Below are positions 54,857 to 64,000 of a stretch of DNA of 64,000 nt, in pieces. The DNA comes from Lysinibacillus cavernae. Lineage in GTDB: Bacteria > Bacillota > Bacilli > Bacillales_A > Planococcaceae. The notes beneath the pieces were generated by a model. It was given only the letters and a program-made list of their open reading frames with translations, was not told the DNA's origin and made no database searches. The stretch lies in contig NZ_WMEF01000001.1 in assembly GCF_009724685.1 (NCBI RefSeq), positions 434,001 to 498,000 on the forward strand, given 5' to 3'. The first letter of the stretch is position 1, and every line of letters starts with the position of its first letter. A program made the translations under genes and the position numbers.

Positions 54857-56719
54857 GTGGGAAACATACAAATTATGGACGAGTGGCTATCCAATAAAAT
54901 TGCAGCAGGAGAGGTAGTAGAAAGGCCGGCATCTGTAGTCAAAGAGCTAGTGGAAAATGCTATTGATGCTGGGAGTACGTCCATTGATGTTTTTTTACTA
55001 GAAGCGGGTCTCACTTCTATTCAAGTAATAGATAATGGTAGCGGTATGGATGAAGAGGATGCATTAATGTCATTCTCTCGCCATGCTACTAGTAAAATTC
55101 ATCAGGAACATGATTTATTTCGCATTCGTACATTAGGCTTCCGTGGGGAAGCATTAGCCTCCATTGCCTCTGTTTCTAAAATGACACTGATCACATCAAA
55201 TGGTGAGTCTGGTACGCATTTAGAGCTCGAAGGTGGACATACCATAACAAACAAGCCTGGCCCTTTACGTAAAGGTACAGATTTAACAGTATCACAGTTG
55301 TTCTTTAACACACCTGCTCGCTTAAAATATATGAAAACTATTCAAACTGAACTTGGGCATACAATAGACCTGATGAATCGACTCGCACTGAGTAACCCAC
55401 AAATTGCGTTCAGATTACTGCATAATGGCCAACAATTATTGCACACAAATGGGCGAGGAGATGTACAACAGGTTCTTGCTGCCATTTATGGTGTACATAA
55501 TGCCAAGAAAATGGTGTCGTTCCAAGGGGAGTCACATGATTATCGAATTTCTGGCTTCGTGTCTTTGCCAGAGGTGACACGTGCTTCAAAAAACTATATG
55601 TCCTTATTTGTCAATGGTCGCTGGGTCAAGCATTATTTAGTACAAAAAGCAATTGTTGATGCCTACCATACGTATTTACCCATCGAACGTTTTCCAATTG
55701 TTGTTCTTTATATAGAGGGAGATCCATATTTAACAGATGTCAATGTGCATCCTGCGAAACATCAAATTCGTTTAAGTAAAGAGCCTGAGCTTTTGAAATT
55801 AATTGAAGAAACCATTCGTGAGAAAATACGGAGCGTAATTCGCGTACCACACATGGAGAAGAAAGAAAAAATCGTCAAACCATCTACTGAGCAATTAAAT
55901 ATTTGGAAACCTGCACCAAAAATAGATGTTGAGAAAATGAACGCTATCGTAGAAAAACTATATGATGTCCAAACCATTCAAGAAAACAATCGAGAAAATA
56001 CGGTAGAGCGAGAGCCTATACCGACTATTATGGAGGATAGTTGGCAGCCTACACCACCAACAGAGCCTGAAATAGTTGAAGAAGTAACACTTGTTGCGCA
56101 ACATGATGAATTAGTGGATGAGCCTACTAAGGAACCGTTTCCTGAGTTGGAAGTGGTAGGGCAAATCCATGGCACATATATTGTTGCACAAATGGAAGAT
56201 GGCTTTTATTTAATTGATCAGCATGCGGCACAAGAACGAATTAAATATGAATTTTTCCGTGAAAAGGTAGGTCAAGTCAATCCACATGAACGTCAGGCAT
56301 TATTGCTTCCACTAACATTCCACTACGCTGCAGATGAAGCACTTTTATTACGAGAACACATGCATGAGCTAGAAGCTGTAGGGGTATTTTTAGAGGAATT
56401 TGGTCAGTCTTCTTTCGTTGTACGTGAGCATCCAAGCTGGTTTCCTCCAGGTGAGGAGCAGGAAATTATTGAAGATTTAATTGAACAGGTGCTGACAACT
56501 AAGAAAGCAGATGTCAAAAAATTACGTGAAGCTGCAGCGATTATGATGAGCTGTAAAAAATCCATCAAAGCCAACTATTATTTGACAAAAGAACAAATGG
56601 AAATATTGTTGCGAGATTTACGTAATGCAGATAATCCATTTACATGCCCACATGGACGTCCAGTGCTTATTCATTTTACATCGTATGAAGTGGAAAAAAT
56701 GTTCAAACGGGTAATGTAG
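54857..56719 (+). CDS. mutL: DNA mismatch repair protein MutL
   Basis: Mismatch repair ATPase and nicking endonuclease. The 620 residues have the GHKL ATPase motifs (ELVENAIDAGST, DNGSGMDEED, TLGFRGEALASI), a variable acidic linker (about 340-430), and a C-terminal endonuclease domain with DQHAAQER starting at Asp454 and CPHGRP near the end, the zinc-site pair of nicking MutL proteins. GTG 54857 follows AAGGAGTG at good spacing. Confidence 0.97.
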   Translation: MGNIQIMDEWLSNKIAAGEVVERPASVVKELVENAIDAGSTSIDVFLLEAGLTSIQVIDNGSGMDEEDALMSFSRHATSKIHQEHDLFRIRTLGFRGEALASIASVSKMTLITSNGESGTHLELEGGHTITNKPGPLRKGTDLTVSQLFFNTPARLKYMKTIQTELGHTIDLMNRLALSNPQIAFRLLHNGQQLLHTNGRGDVQQVLAAIYGVHNAKKMVSFQGESHDYRISGFVSLPEVTRASKNYMSLFVNGRWVKHYLVQKAIVDAYHTYLPIERFPIVVLYIEGDPYLTDVNVHPAKHQIRLSKEPELLKLIEETIREKIRSVIRVPHMEKKEKIVKPSTEQLNIWKPAPKIDVEKMNAIVEKLYDVQTIQENNRENTVEREPIPTIMEDSWQPTPPTEPEIVEEVTLVAQHDELVDEPTKEPFPELEVVGQIHGTYIVAQMEDGFYLIDQHAAQERIKYEFFREKVGQVNPHERQALLLPLTFHYAADEALLLREHMHELEAVGVFLEEFGQSSFVVREHPSWFPPGEEQEIIEDLIEQVLTTKKADVKKLREAAAIMMSCKKSIKANYYLTKEQMEILLRDLRNADNPFTCPHGRPVLIHFTSYEVEKMFKRVM

Positions 56720-56737
56720 TGAAAAGGGGGAACATGA

Positions 56738-58231
<1,494 letters not shown>

Positions 58232-58248
58232 CTATTGGGGGAAAAGGT

Positions 58249-59895
58249 ATGTTTTCATTTGAGCATCGACCTAAAATTTTATATTATCTAGAGCACTATA
58301 GTTTTGACGTACTAGTCATTGGTGGAGGTATTACAGGTGCAGGTATTGCGTTAGATGCCGCCTCACGAGGACTTTCTGTTGCATTAATTGAAATGCAGGA
58401 TTTCTCAGCAGGTACGTCGAGCCGTTCGACAAAGCTTATTCATGGTGGGCTACGTTATTTAAAGCAATTTGATGTTGGCGTTGTAGCGGAAGTAGGACGA
58501 GAACGTGAAATTGTTTATGACAATGCTGTTCACGTTACAACACCTGAAAAAATGCTATTACCTTTATATAAAAAGGGCTCACTTGGTCCATTTACAACAT
58601 CTATGGCATTAAAGGTTTATGACCGCTTGGCAGGTGTCAAAAAAAATGAACGTAGAACGATGTTAAATGCCCAAGAAACTCTAGCATTAGAGCCTTTACT
58701 CAATCATGATGGACTTGTCGGTGGTGGCTATTATGTTGAATATCGTACGGATGATGCGCGTCTTACGATTGAAGTATTGAAAAAGGCTGCAGAACATGGG
58801 GCTCTTTGTCTCAATTATGCGGAGATGAAGGAATTTATTTACGAAAAGAAAAAGCTTGTTGGGATTAAGGTGAAGGATCATTTAAGTGGTAAAATACTCG
58901 ACGTACATGCAGCACAAATTGTCAATGCTACAGGCCCTTGGGTAGATGAAGTTCGACAAAAAGATAAAGTAGCAGATAACAAGCAATTACGTCTGACAAA
59001 GGGTGTTCATATTGTCCTCAAGCAAAAGGATTTTCCATTAAAGCAAGCTGTTTATTTTGATATTGCTGATGGACGTATGGCTTTTGCTATTCCACGAGAT
59101 GGCAAAACCTATGTAGGAACAACGGATACGGTCTTTGAGGGTGATCATGTACATCCAGTAGCAACACAGCAAGATGTGGATTATTTAATAGAGGCAGCTA
59201 AAAGCGTCTTTCCAACGGCTACAATTACAAGAGAAACGATTGAATCATCTTGGGCAGGAGTACGTCCACTTATTTATGAAAAAGGAAAGGACCCTTCTGA
59301 AATTTCAAGGAAAGATGAAATTTGGACTGCTCCAAGTGGTTTAATGACAATAGCAGGTGGAAAACTCACAGGCTATCGTCAAATGGCAGAAACGATTGTA
59401 GATAAAATTGTTAAAACTCGTCGCTATAAGCATGCAAGTTCATGTTTAACACGCGAGCTATCACTTTCTGGTGCAAAAGGGATCAATGCTATTAATTTCC
59501 CTGACTATATAGCATATAAAGCACGAGAAGGTGTACAATACGGCTTAAATTATGATGAGGCTAAACAACTTGTACAAAAGTATGGAACAAATATTGATGC
59601 ATTATTTGATCGTGTGAAATATTTACATGAACATGGTAGTACAATGCCTCTTGCCTTGCATGCTATGTTACTGTATGGCATTGAAGCAGAAATGGTCTAT
59701 ACACCGAGCGACTTCTTTATTCGTCGTACTGGCTTGTTATATTTCGATATTGAAGCAGTAAAACTTTATAAGCAACAAGTGGTTCAAGTGATGCAACAGC
59801 ACTTGAATTATACGGAGGAACAAAAAAATACGTATATTGCTGAACTAGAGCAAGCTATCATCGATGCGACAAATTTTGTGAAAGAAGGGGAATAA
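58249..59895 (+). CDS. glpD: Aerobic glycerol-3-phosphate dehydrogenase (FAD)
   Basis: Membrane-associated flavoenzyme that oxidises glycerol-3-phosphate to dihydroxyacetone phosphate and feeds electrons to quinone. The 548 residues begin with the FAD loop VLVIGGGITGAGIALDAASR, then GTSSRSTKLIHGGLRYLKQF (family signature) and SSWAGVRPLI. The C-terminal DAO_C helical domain is complete. GGGGG precedes the ATG, 17 bases after glpK, so both act in one pathway from one message. Confidence 0.97.
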   Translation: MFSFEHRPKILYYLEHYSFDVLVIGGGITGAGIALDAASRGLSVALIEMQDFSAGTSSRSTKLIHGGLRYLKQFDVGVVAEVGREREIVYDNAVHVTTPEKMLLPLYKKGSLGPFTTSMALKVYDRLAGVKKNERRTMLNAQETLALEPLLNHDGLVGGGYYVEYRTDDARLTIEVLKKAAEHGALCLNYAEMKEFIYEKKKLVGIKVKDHLSGKILDVHAAQIVNATGPWVDEVRQKDKVADNKQLRLTKGVHIVLKQKDFPLKQAVYFDIADGRMAFAIPRDGKTYVGTTDTVFEGDHVHPVATQQDVDYLIEAAKSVFPTATITRETIESSWAGVRPLIYEKGKDPSEISRKDEIWTAPSGLMTIAGGKLTGYRQMAETIVDKIVKTRRYKHASSCLTRELSLSGAKGINAINFPDYIAYKAREGVQYGLNYDEAKQLVQKYGTNIDALFDRVKYLHEHGSTMPLALHAMLLYGIEAEMVYTPSDFFIRRTGLLYFDIEAVKLYKQQVVQVMQQHLNYTEEQKNTYIAELEQAIIDATNFVKEGE

Positions 59896-59898
59896 GGG

Positions 59899-60816
59899 AT
59901 GGAGCGTTATATTCAAATGTCGGATGAACATTTTGTATTCACTCGAACATTAGAGCCAACAACGCCATGTATTGGGCATATTCACATTTTGCATGGTATG
60001 GCAGAGCACAGTGGTCGCTATTTAACATTTGCAAAAGCACTCAATGTAGCGGGCTATGTTGTGACGATGCACGATCATCGTGGTCATGGGGAAACAGCCG
60101 CCTATAATGGAACTTTAGGCTTTTTTGCTGAAGAGAATGGCTTTGAGCGTGTTGTAAAAGATGCCCATGAAGTGATAACGCAATTACATGCACCGTTCGC
60201 GGATGTACCATTCATTCTATTTGGTCACAGTATGGGATCATTCATTACTAGACGCTATATTCAATTGTATGGGGAGCAAGTAGACAATGTTATTCTATGT
60301 GGTACTGGAAATGTCACAGCCTTGCATGCAGTTGGAAATATCTTAGCTAAGGCATTAGCTAAGGGGCTCGGTAAAGAGACTGAAAGTAGACTGTTAAATC
60401 AACTGAGTTTTGGTAGTTTTAATAAACAGTTTTCGAATCCAAAGACTTCCTTTGACTGGCTATGCTCAGTACAACAAGAGGTTCAAAAATACATTGATGA
60501 TCCATATTGTGGCTTTATTCCAACAAATCAATTTTTCGTAGATTTAACGACGGGCTTTGCAACGCTTAATCGTAAAAAAGAATTAGTAAAAGTAAGGAAA
60601 GATTTGCCAATTCTCTTAATTAGCGGTAGTAAAGATCCGGTTGGTGAGCAGGGGCTAGGCGTTTACTCAGTTGCCGAACAGTTGGTAGAGGTAGGCGTAG
60701 AAGATGTAACAGTTTATTTAATTGAGGATAAACGACATGAGATAGTAAATGAAGACAATCAAGAAGCGATTTTTAAAGTTTTATTACGGTGGTTAGAAAA
60801 ATATGATACAAACTAA
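59899..60816 (+). CDS. Alpha/beta hydrolase, lysophospholipase/monoacylglycerol-lipase type
   Basis: The 305-residue serine hydrolase has the nucleophile elbow GHSMGSFI, the oxyanion segment [10 protein letters not shown], and DHRGHGETA. The Asp and His of the triad are probably in SGSKDPVG and DKRHEIVNE. Homologues at this place in Bacillus are named lysophospholipase L2 or monoglyceride lipase. The position three bases after glpD suggests release of glycerol or glycerophosphate from lipids for GlpK/GlpD, an inference from neighbourhood. It overlaps miaA by 14 bases. Confidence 0.87.
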   Translation: MERYIQMSDEHFVFTRTLEPTTPCIGHIHILHGMAEHSGRYLTFAKALNVAGYVVTMHDHRGHGETAAYNGTLGFFAEENGFERVVKDAHEVITQLHAPFADVPFILFGHSMGSFITRRYIQLYGEQVDNVILCGTGNVTALHAVGNILAKALAKGLGKETESRLLNQLSFGSFNKQFSNPKTSFDWLCSVQQEVQKYIDDPYCGFIPTNQFFVDLTTGFATLNRKKELVKVRKDLPILLISGSKDPVGEQGLGVYSVAEQLVEVGVEDVTVYLIEDKRHEIVNEDNQEAIFKVLLRWLEKYDTN

Positions 60817-61705
60817 ACTACAGCAGGTAGAGGTCGTAGCCATTGTGGGACCAACTGCCTCTGGTAAAACAGCTTTAAGCATTGAGCTGGCAAAAAAGTA
60901 TAATGGTGAAGTCATTAACGGTGACTCCATGCAAATTTATAAAGGGCTAGATATTGGTACGGCTAAAATTACGGAAGAAGAGATGGAGGGCGTGCCTCAT
61001 CATTTGTTAAGTTTTCTGGAGCCGACAGAATCTTTTTCAGTCGCAGATTATCAAAAGTTAGTGCGAGCAAAAATTGCAGAAATTCAATCTCGTCATAAGC
61101 TACCCATTATAGTAGGTGGCTCTGGTCTATATGTACAAGCTGTCCTATATGATTTCCAATTTACTGATGAGAAAGTAGATGAGGCAGCACGTAAAGCCTA
61201 CTATGATGAATTAGCTAAGCTCGGCCCAGAGGCAATGCACGATAAATTAAAACAACTAGACCCTCGAACAGCGGAGACGATTCATCCTAATAATACACGC
61301 CGTGTCATTCGTGCATTAGAAATGCTGGAATTGAGTGGCGTATCCAAAGCAGCTGAAGCACAAAATCGGGGTGAAGTGCCTCTTTATAAGCATGTTGTTT
61401 TAGGGTTAGGTCAAAATATGTCACGAGAAGTGCTTTATGACCGCATTAACCGTCGTGTCAATCTGATGATGGAAAATGGTCTTTTAGATGAGGTAAGAGG
61501 GTTATGGCAGCAAAATATTCGAGGTGTGCAGTCTATTCAAGCAATTGGTTATAAGGAATTATATGATTATTTTGATGGTAAGTGTTCCCTAGACGAAGCT
61601 ATTGACAGCTTAAAACAAAATTCACGCCGTTATGCAAAAAGACAACTCACCTATTTCCGTAATAAAATGGATGTCCATTTTATTACAACAGATGAACAAT
61701 TATAA
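60803..61705 (+). CDS. miaA: tRNA dimethylallyltransferase
   Basis: Adds the dimethylallyl group to N6 of A37 in tRNA, the substrate that MiaB then methylthiolates. The 300 residues carry the P-loop GPTASGKT (16-23), [27 protein letters not shown], and the tRNA-binding end [16 protein letters not shown]. Its ATG 60803 lies inside the hydrolase gene with no strong ribosome site, so translation may be coupled. miaA-hfq order is as in Bacillus. Confidence 0.96.
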   Translation: MIQTKLQQVEVVAIVGPTASGKTALSIELAKKYNGEVINGDSMQIYKGLDIGTAKITEEEMEGVPHHLLSFLEPTESFSVADYQKLVRAKIAEIQSRHKLPIIVGGSGLYVQAVLYDFQFTDEKVDEAARKAYYDELAKLGPEAMHDKLKQLDPRTAETIHPNNTRRVIRALEMLELSGVSKAAEAQNRGEVPLYKHVVLGLGQNMSREVLYDRINRRVNLMMENGLLDEVRGLWQQNIRGVQSIQAIGYKELYDYFDGKCSLDEAIDSLKQNSRRYAKRQLTYFRNKMDVHFITTDEQL

Positions 61706-61735
61706 TAATTAAGAAAAATTTCTAAAAATTACTAA

Positions 61736-61763
61736 TTGATAAATTGGTAGAACATGCTACTAT
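61736..61763 (+). promoter_or_regulatory. Candidate promoter of hfq
   Basis: TTGATA is followed after 16 bases by TACTAT, which carries the extended -10 TGC directly before it. It lies 40 bases upstream of the hfq ATG, after the miaA stop. Confidence 0.55.
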
Positions 61764-61802
61764 AGGAATGAAGAGGTAGAAAGTTAGTAGGGAGGCTATT
61801 TG

Positions 61803-62033
61803 ATGAAATCAATCAACTTGCAAGATACGTTCTTGAACCAACTACGTAAAAACAGTGTTTTTGTAACTGTATTTCTGTTAAACGGATTTCAGTTAAAAGG
61901 GACTGTGAAATCATATGATAATTTTACAGTTTTATTAATGGATGCTGAAAATAAGCAGCACCTAATCTATAAGCACGCCATTTCTACATTCGTTCCAGCT
62001 AAACAAATAGAGTTTTTAGAGACAGAAGTATAA
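61803..62033 (+). CDS. hfq: RNA chaperone Hfq
   Basis: Sm-like hexameric RNA-binding protein of 76 residues, near the 73 of B. subtilis. Sm1 is seen in [19 protein letters not shown] with SYDNFTVLL, and Sm2 in the conserved [10 protein letters not shown] (the KH of the poly-U pocket). ATG 61803 is seven bases after GGGAGG; a TTG at 61800 in the same frame is less likely. It is flanked by its own candidate promoter and a terminator. Confidence 0.97.
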   Translation: MKSINLQDTFLNQLRKNSVFVTVFLLNGFQLKGTVKSYDNFTVLLMDAENKQHLIYKHAISTFVPAKQIEFLETEV

Positions 62034-62042
62034 AAGATTGTT

Positions 62043-62078
62043 AAACAGTCAGTGTTCTCCACACTGGCTGTTTTTTTT
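62043..62078 (+). terminator. Intrinsic terminator after hfq
   Basis: AAACAGtCAGTG pairs with CACTGgCTGTTT over a five-base loop, followed by eight T. Confidence 0.92.
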
Positions 62079-62127
62079 GCTACAAGCTATAATGATAGGG
62101 AATTTGAAATTTTGGAGGACAATGTTT

Positions 62128-62430
62128 ATGAAAACAATAGAAACAACACAATTATTAGACCTATTAGATGCAAATGAGGACCTATATATTATTGATGTGC
62201 GTGAAGAGGATGAAGTAGCGCATGGTATGATTCCTGGCGCTCAACATATGGCACTTGGGACAATCCCTGAACGATTAGAGGAATTGGATGTGGCAAAACC
62301 ATATATTGTTGTTTGTAAGGCGGGTGCCCGTTCTGCTAATGCCTGCGCCTATTTAGAAGCCCAAGGATTTGACGTAACAAACCTTGAAGGCGGCATGCTT
62401 GCTTATGACGGTGAATTAGAATTTAAATAA
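62128..62430 (+). CDS. Single-domain rhodanese-like sulfurtransferase
   Basis: A 100-residue rhodanese domain with the catalytic Cys in VVCKAGARSANA (loop CxxGxR) and the front IIDVREEDEVAHGMIPGA. ATG 62128 lies nine bases after GGAGG; ATG 62122 is only three bases from it and the frame is open back to the hfq terminator. Probably carries sulfane sulfur for tRNA thiolation or sulfide handling; the partner is not evident nearby. Confidence 0.92.
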   Translation: MKTIETTQLLDLLDANEDLYIIDVREEDEVAHGMIPGAQHMALGTIPERLEELDVAKPYIVVCKAGARSANACAYLEAQGFDVTNLEGGMLAYDGELEFK

Positions 62431-62436
62431 AACAAG

Positions 62437-62468
62437 AAAAAAGAAAGAGCATGTACTCTTTCTTTTTT
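62437..62468. terminator. Bidirectional terminator between converging genes
   Basis: AAAAAAGAAAGAG and CTCTTTCTTTTTT pair perfectly over 13 bases with a six-base loop. A-run and T-run at the two ends let it work for the rhodanese gene (+) and for the gene at 62476-62871 (-). Confidence 0.9.
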
Positions 62469-62475
62469 CATATGC

Positions 62476-62871
62476 TTATTTCGTCAGGGAGTTCATGATG
62501 AGGCTAAAATTCTCCTCAAATTGGTTGTAGATACTGACATTTTTTTGTCCCTGAATCTTTGAAGCATAACTAGCAAAGTTTAAACCAGCACCGTATATTT
62601 GTAATGCGCCATTCGCAAAATCCCCTTTTTGAAGAAGTTCAATGCCGTCTTTTAAGAAATTTTCACTCTCCTCGAAATGACACTCTGTAATGTATTTATT
62701 ACCACTATAAAAGAACTTTAAGTTTTCTAGTATTTTGTTCGCTGTTTCTTCACTAATCGAAGCATCGACATTGATTAACAGCTGATTGATCGGTTTTACC
62801 AGTTGGGCATAGTGGCTATCATAATTTGCACATGTTTCAGCAATCTCATTTCTTAATTCTTTTGCATTCAT
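62476..62871 (-). CDS. Small hypothetical protein, helical, minus strand
   Basis: A 131-residue soluble protein that I do not recognise, and the only convincing minus-strand gene in the window. It appears all-helical, with LRNEIAETCANYDSHYAQLV at the front and a middle part rich in Glu, Asn and Lys. Start taken at the second of two adjacent ATGs (62871; the first is at 62874), eight bases after AGGAG on that strand; an ATG at 62889 lies before the site. It ends seven bases from the shared terminator, which supports it as a real gene. Confidence 0.72.
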   Translation of the reverse strand: MNAKELRNEIAETCANYDSHYAQLVKPINQLLINVDASISEETANKILENLKFFYSGNKYITECHFEESENFLKDGIELLQKGDFANGALQIYGAGLNFASYASKIQGQKNVSIYNQFEENFSLIMNSLTK

Positions 62872-62999
62872 CATAACTTCTCCTACCATTTATTTTTGTC
62901 CTACTTTACATTATATTGACTTCCAAGCTTATCTAGTATGCTGGTTTCATTTGTTTTTCTTGTATTTCGCAACATTACAAATTATTAAACATTCGAATA

Positions 63000-63028
63000 T
63001 TGACATAAAAAACGTACTATCGTAGATT
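63000..63028 (+). promoter_or_regulatory. Sigma-A promoter of the cobalamin riboswitch transcript
   Basis: A perfect TTGACA is followed after 17 bases by TAGATT. The expected transcript start near 63035 is about ten bases before riboswitch helix P1. Confidence 0.7.
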
Positions 63029-63044
63029 TAAAGTAGTTGAATAA

Positions 63045-63201
63045 AAGCATTAGGTGCCCATAGGGGAGAATAGGGAATAAAGTGAAAAGCTTTAGCGGAC
63101 CCGCCACTGTAAAAGGGAATTTCATAGTAAATACCACTAGCAAACGCTGGGAAGGTACTTTGGAATGTTGAACTTGAGCCAGGAGACCTGCCTAATTGCT
63201 T
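63045..63201 (+). ncRNA. Adenosylcobalamin riboswitch
   Basis: All main landmarks of the B12 riboswitch are present in order: AGGTGCC near 63052, GGGAATAAAGTGAAAAGC, TTTAGCGGACCCGCCACTGT (the B12-box region precursor), GCTGGGAAGG, TTGAGCCAGGAGACCTGCC. Helix P1 forms between AAGCATTAGG (63045-63054) and CCTAATTGCTT (63191-63201). It is followed by a terminator and cobT, so bound cobalamin should switch cobT off by termination. Confidence 0.95.
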
Positions 63202-63221
63202 TAAGATGATATAGACGATGG

Positions 63222-63273
63222 AAAAGTCTGTAGTTTATTTGTAATGACAATAAACTACAGGCTTTTTATTTTT
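63222..63273 (+). terminator. Riboswitch-controlled terminator before cobT
   Basis: AAAAGTCTGTAGTTTATT pairs with AATAAACTACAGGCTTTT over a nine-base loop (one G-T pair), followed by a T-rich tract. Its place between the riboswitch and cobT marks it as the expression platform. Confidence 0.88.
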
Positions 63274-63304
63274 GTCTTAATGTAAATTGAGAGGAGAAAT
63301 CATC

Positions 63305-64000
63305 ATGCAATTATTACAAGACACGATTCAAAACATTCAAGGTGCTGATGTAATTAGGATGAAAGAAGCAAGCAAGCGAATAGATGCACTATGTAAGCCC
63401 CCTGGTAGCTTAGGTAAACTAGAATCTCTTGCTGTACAACTTTCTGGTATCACAGGACAATTATTTCCGATGATTGACAAGAAGGTGATGATTGTCTGTG
63501 CAGCAGATCATGGCGTTTGTGAGGAAGGCGTGACAACGAATCCACAAGATGTTACTGTTTTTCAAACATTAAATTTTCCTAAGGGAGGTACAGGCGTTTG
63601 TGCAATTGCAAACATTACAAATGCAAAGGTTGTTACGGTAGATGTTGGAGTGAAAGAGGATATTCCACTTGATGCGGGCGTACTGATTCAAAAAATTAAA
63701 TATGGTACAGATAACATGGCGAAAGGTCCTGCTATGTCCAGAGAAGAAGCCATTCAATCGATTGAAGTAGGAATCCGTGTGGCAACGGAGGAAATCACAA
63801 AAGGTGCCAATGTACTTGGGACTGGTGAAATGGGCATCGGCAATACAACACCGAGTGCGGCTATATTAGCTGTTCTGACTGGCTGTGACCCCATTGAAGT
63901 AACAGGGTTTGGGGCAGGAGTTGGCCAAGGGGGCATTGCACATAAAGCGGCAGTTATTGAAAGAGCTATTACCCTAAATAAGCCAAATCCTAAAGATGTA
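63305..64000 (+). CDS. cobT: Nicotinate-nucleotide-dimethylbenzimidazole phosphoribosyltransferase, cut by the window end
   Basis: Transfers ribose phosphate from nicotinate mononucleotide to dimethylbenzimidazole, the activation of the lower ligand of cobalamin. The first 232 of about 350 residues are visible with no stop, so the frame leaves the window. Signatures: KPPGSLGKLESLA, CAADHGVCEEGVT, GTGEMGIGNTTPSAA and FGAGVGQGGIAHK. AGGAG lies before ATG 63305. It is under the B12 riboswitch; more cobalamin genes would be expected downstream. Confidence 0.95.
   Translation, partial: MQLLQDTIQNIQGADVIRMKEASKRIDALCKPPGSLGKLESLAVQLSGITGQLFPMIDKKVMIVCAADHGVCEEGVTTNPQDVTVFQTLNFPKGGTGVCAIANITNAKVVTVDVGVKEDIPLDAGVLIQKIKYGTDNMAKGPAMSREEAIQSIEVGIRVATEEITKGANVLGTGEMGIGNTTPSAAILAVLTGCDPIEVTGFGAGVGQGGIAHKAAVIERAITLNKPNPKDV

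Overview
The window is low-GC Gram-positive chromosome from a spore former, most likely Lysinibacillus or a close relative. The backbone follows the Bacillus order asd-dapA-rnjB-spoIIIE-ymfC ... ymfFHIJK-rodZ-pgsA-cinA-recA-rny-ymdB-spoVS-(korAB)-miaB-ymcA-cotE-mutS-mutL ... miaA-hfq. Sporulation genes (spoIIIE, spoVS, cotE) are present. An Aslfm-like ATP-grasp ligase would fit the L-Lys-D-Asp peptidoglycan known for Lysinibacillus. Nearly every gene is on the + strand; the one clear exception is a small gene at 62476-62871. The genus call is inference from gene order and content, with no database search behind it.

Layout. 1-1900: lysine/dipicolinate genes asd (cut by the window edge) and dapA. 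2179-6292: RNase J2 and the SpoIIIE/FtsK DNA translocase. 6493-12290: a GntR regulator followed by a BMP-type nucleoside ABC importer (nupNOPQ-like), with a terminator and a structured leader between the lipoprotein and the ATPase gene. 12465-18638: the ymfFHIJK-rodZ-pgsA group. 18656-23264: cinA, recA (with a LexA box) and rny (strong promoter, about 290-nt leader). 23402-31628: a compact eight-gene capsule/exopolysaccharide locus inserted between rny and ymdB (PHP tyrosine phosphatase, polymerase, chain-length adaptor, tyrosine kinase, three glycosyltransferases, flippase). 31761-35867: ymdB, spoVS, korAB.

36100-40344 is an orphan lantibiotic-protection module: a three-gene SpaFEG/CprABC-like exporter plus an OmpR-type two-component system. 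Two related arrays of a 21-nt tandem repeat lie just outside it, one on each side, in the same orientation. 41218-47622 is a tightly overlapping seven-gene operon: binding lipoprotein, alkaline-phosphatase-fold phosphodiesterase, two permeases, ATPase, DeoR regulator and PHP-family phosphoesterase. It reads as an uptake and hydrolysis pathway for an unidentified phosphorylated compound, and is the best candidate here for an undescribed system. 47930-49186 is the ATP-grasp ligase.

49378-61705: miaB, ymcA, cotE (apparently starting at CTG, with a poly-serine tail), mutS, mutL, glpK, glpD, an alpha/beta hydrolase and miaA. 61803-62430: hfq and a rhodanese. The window ends with an adenosylcobalamin riboswitch and a terminator ahead of cobT, which runs off the 3' edge.
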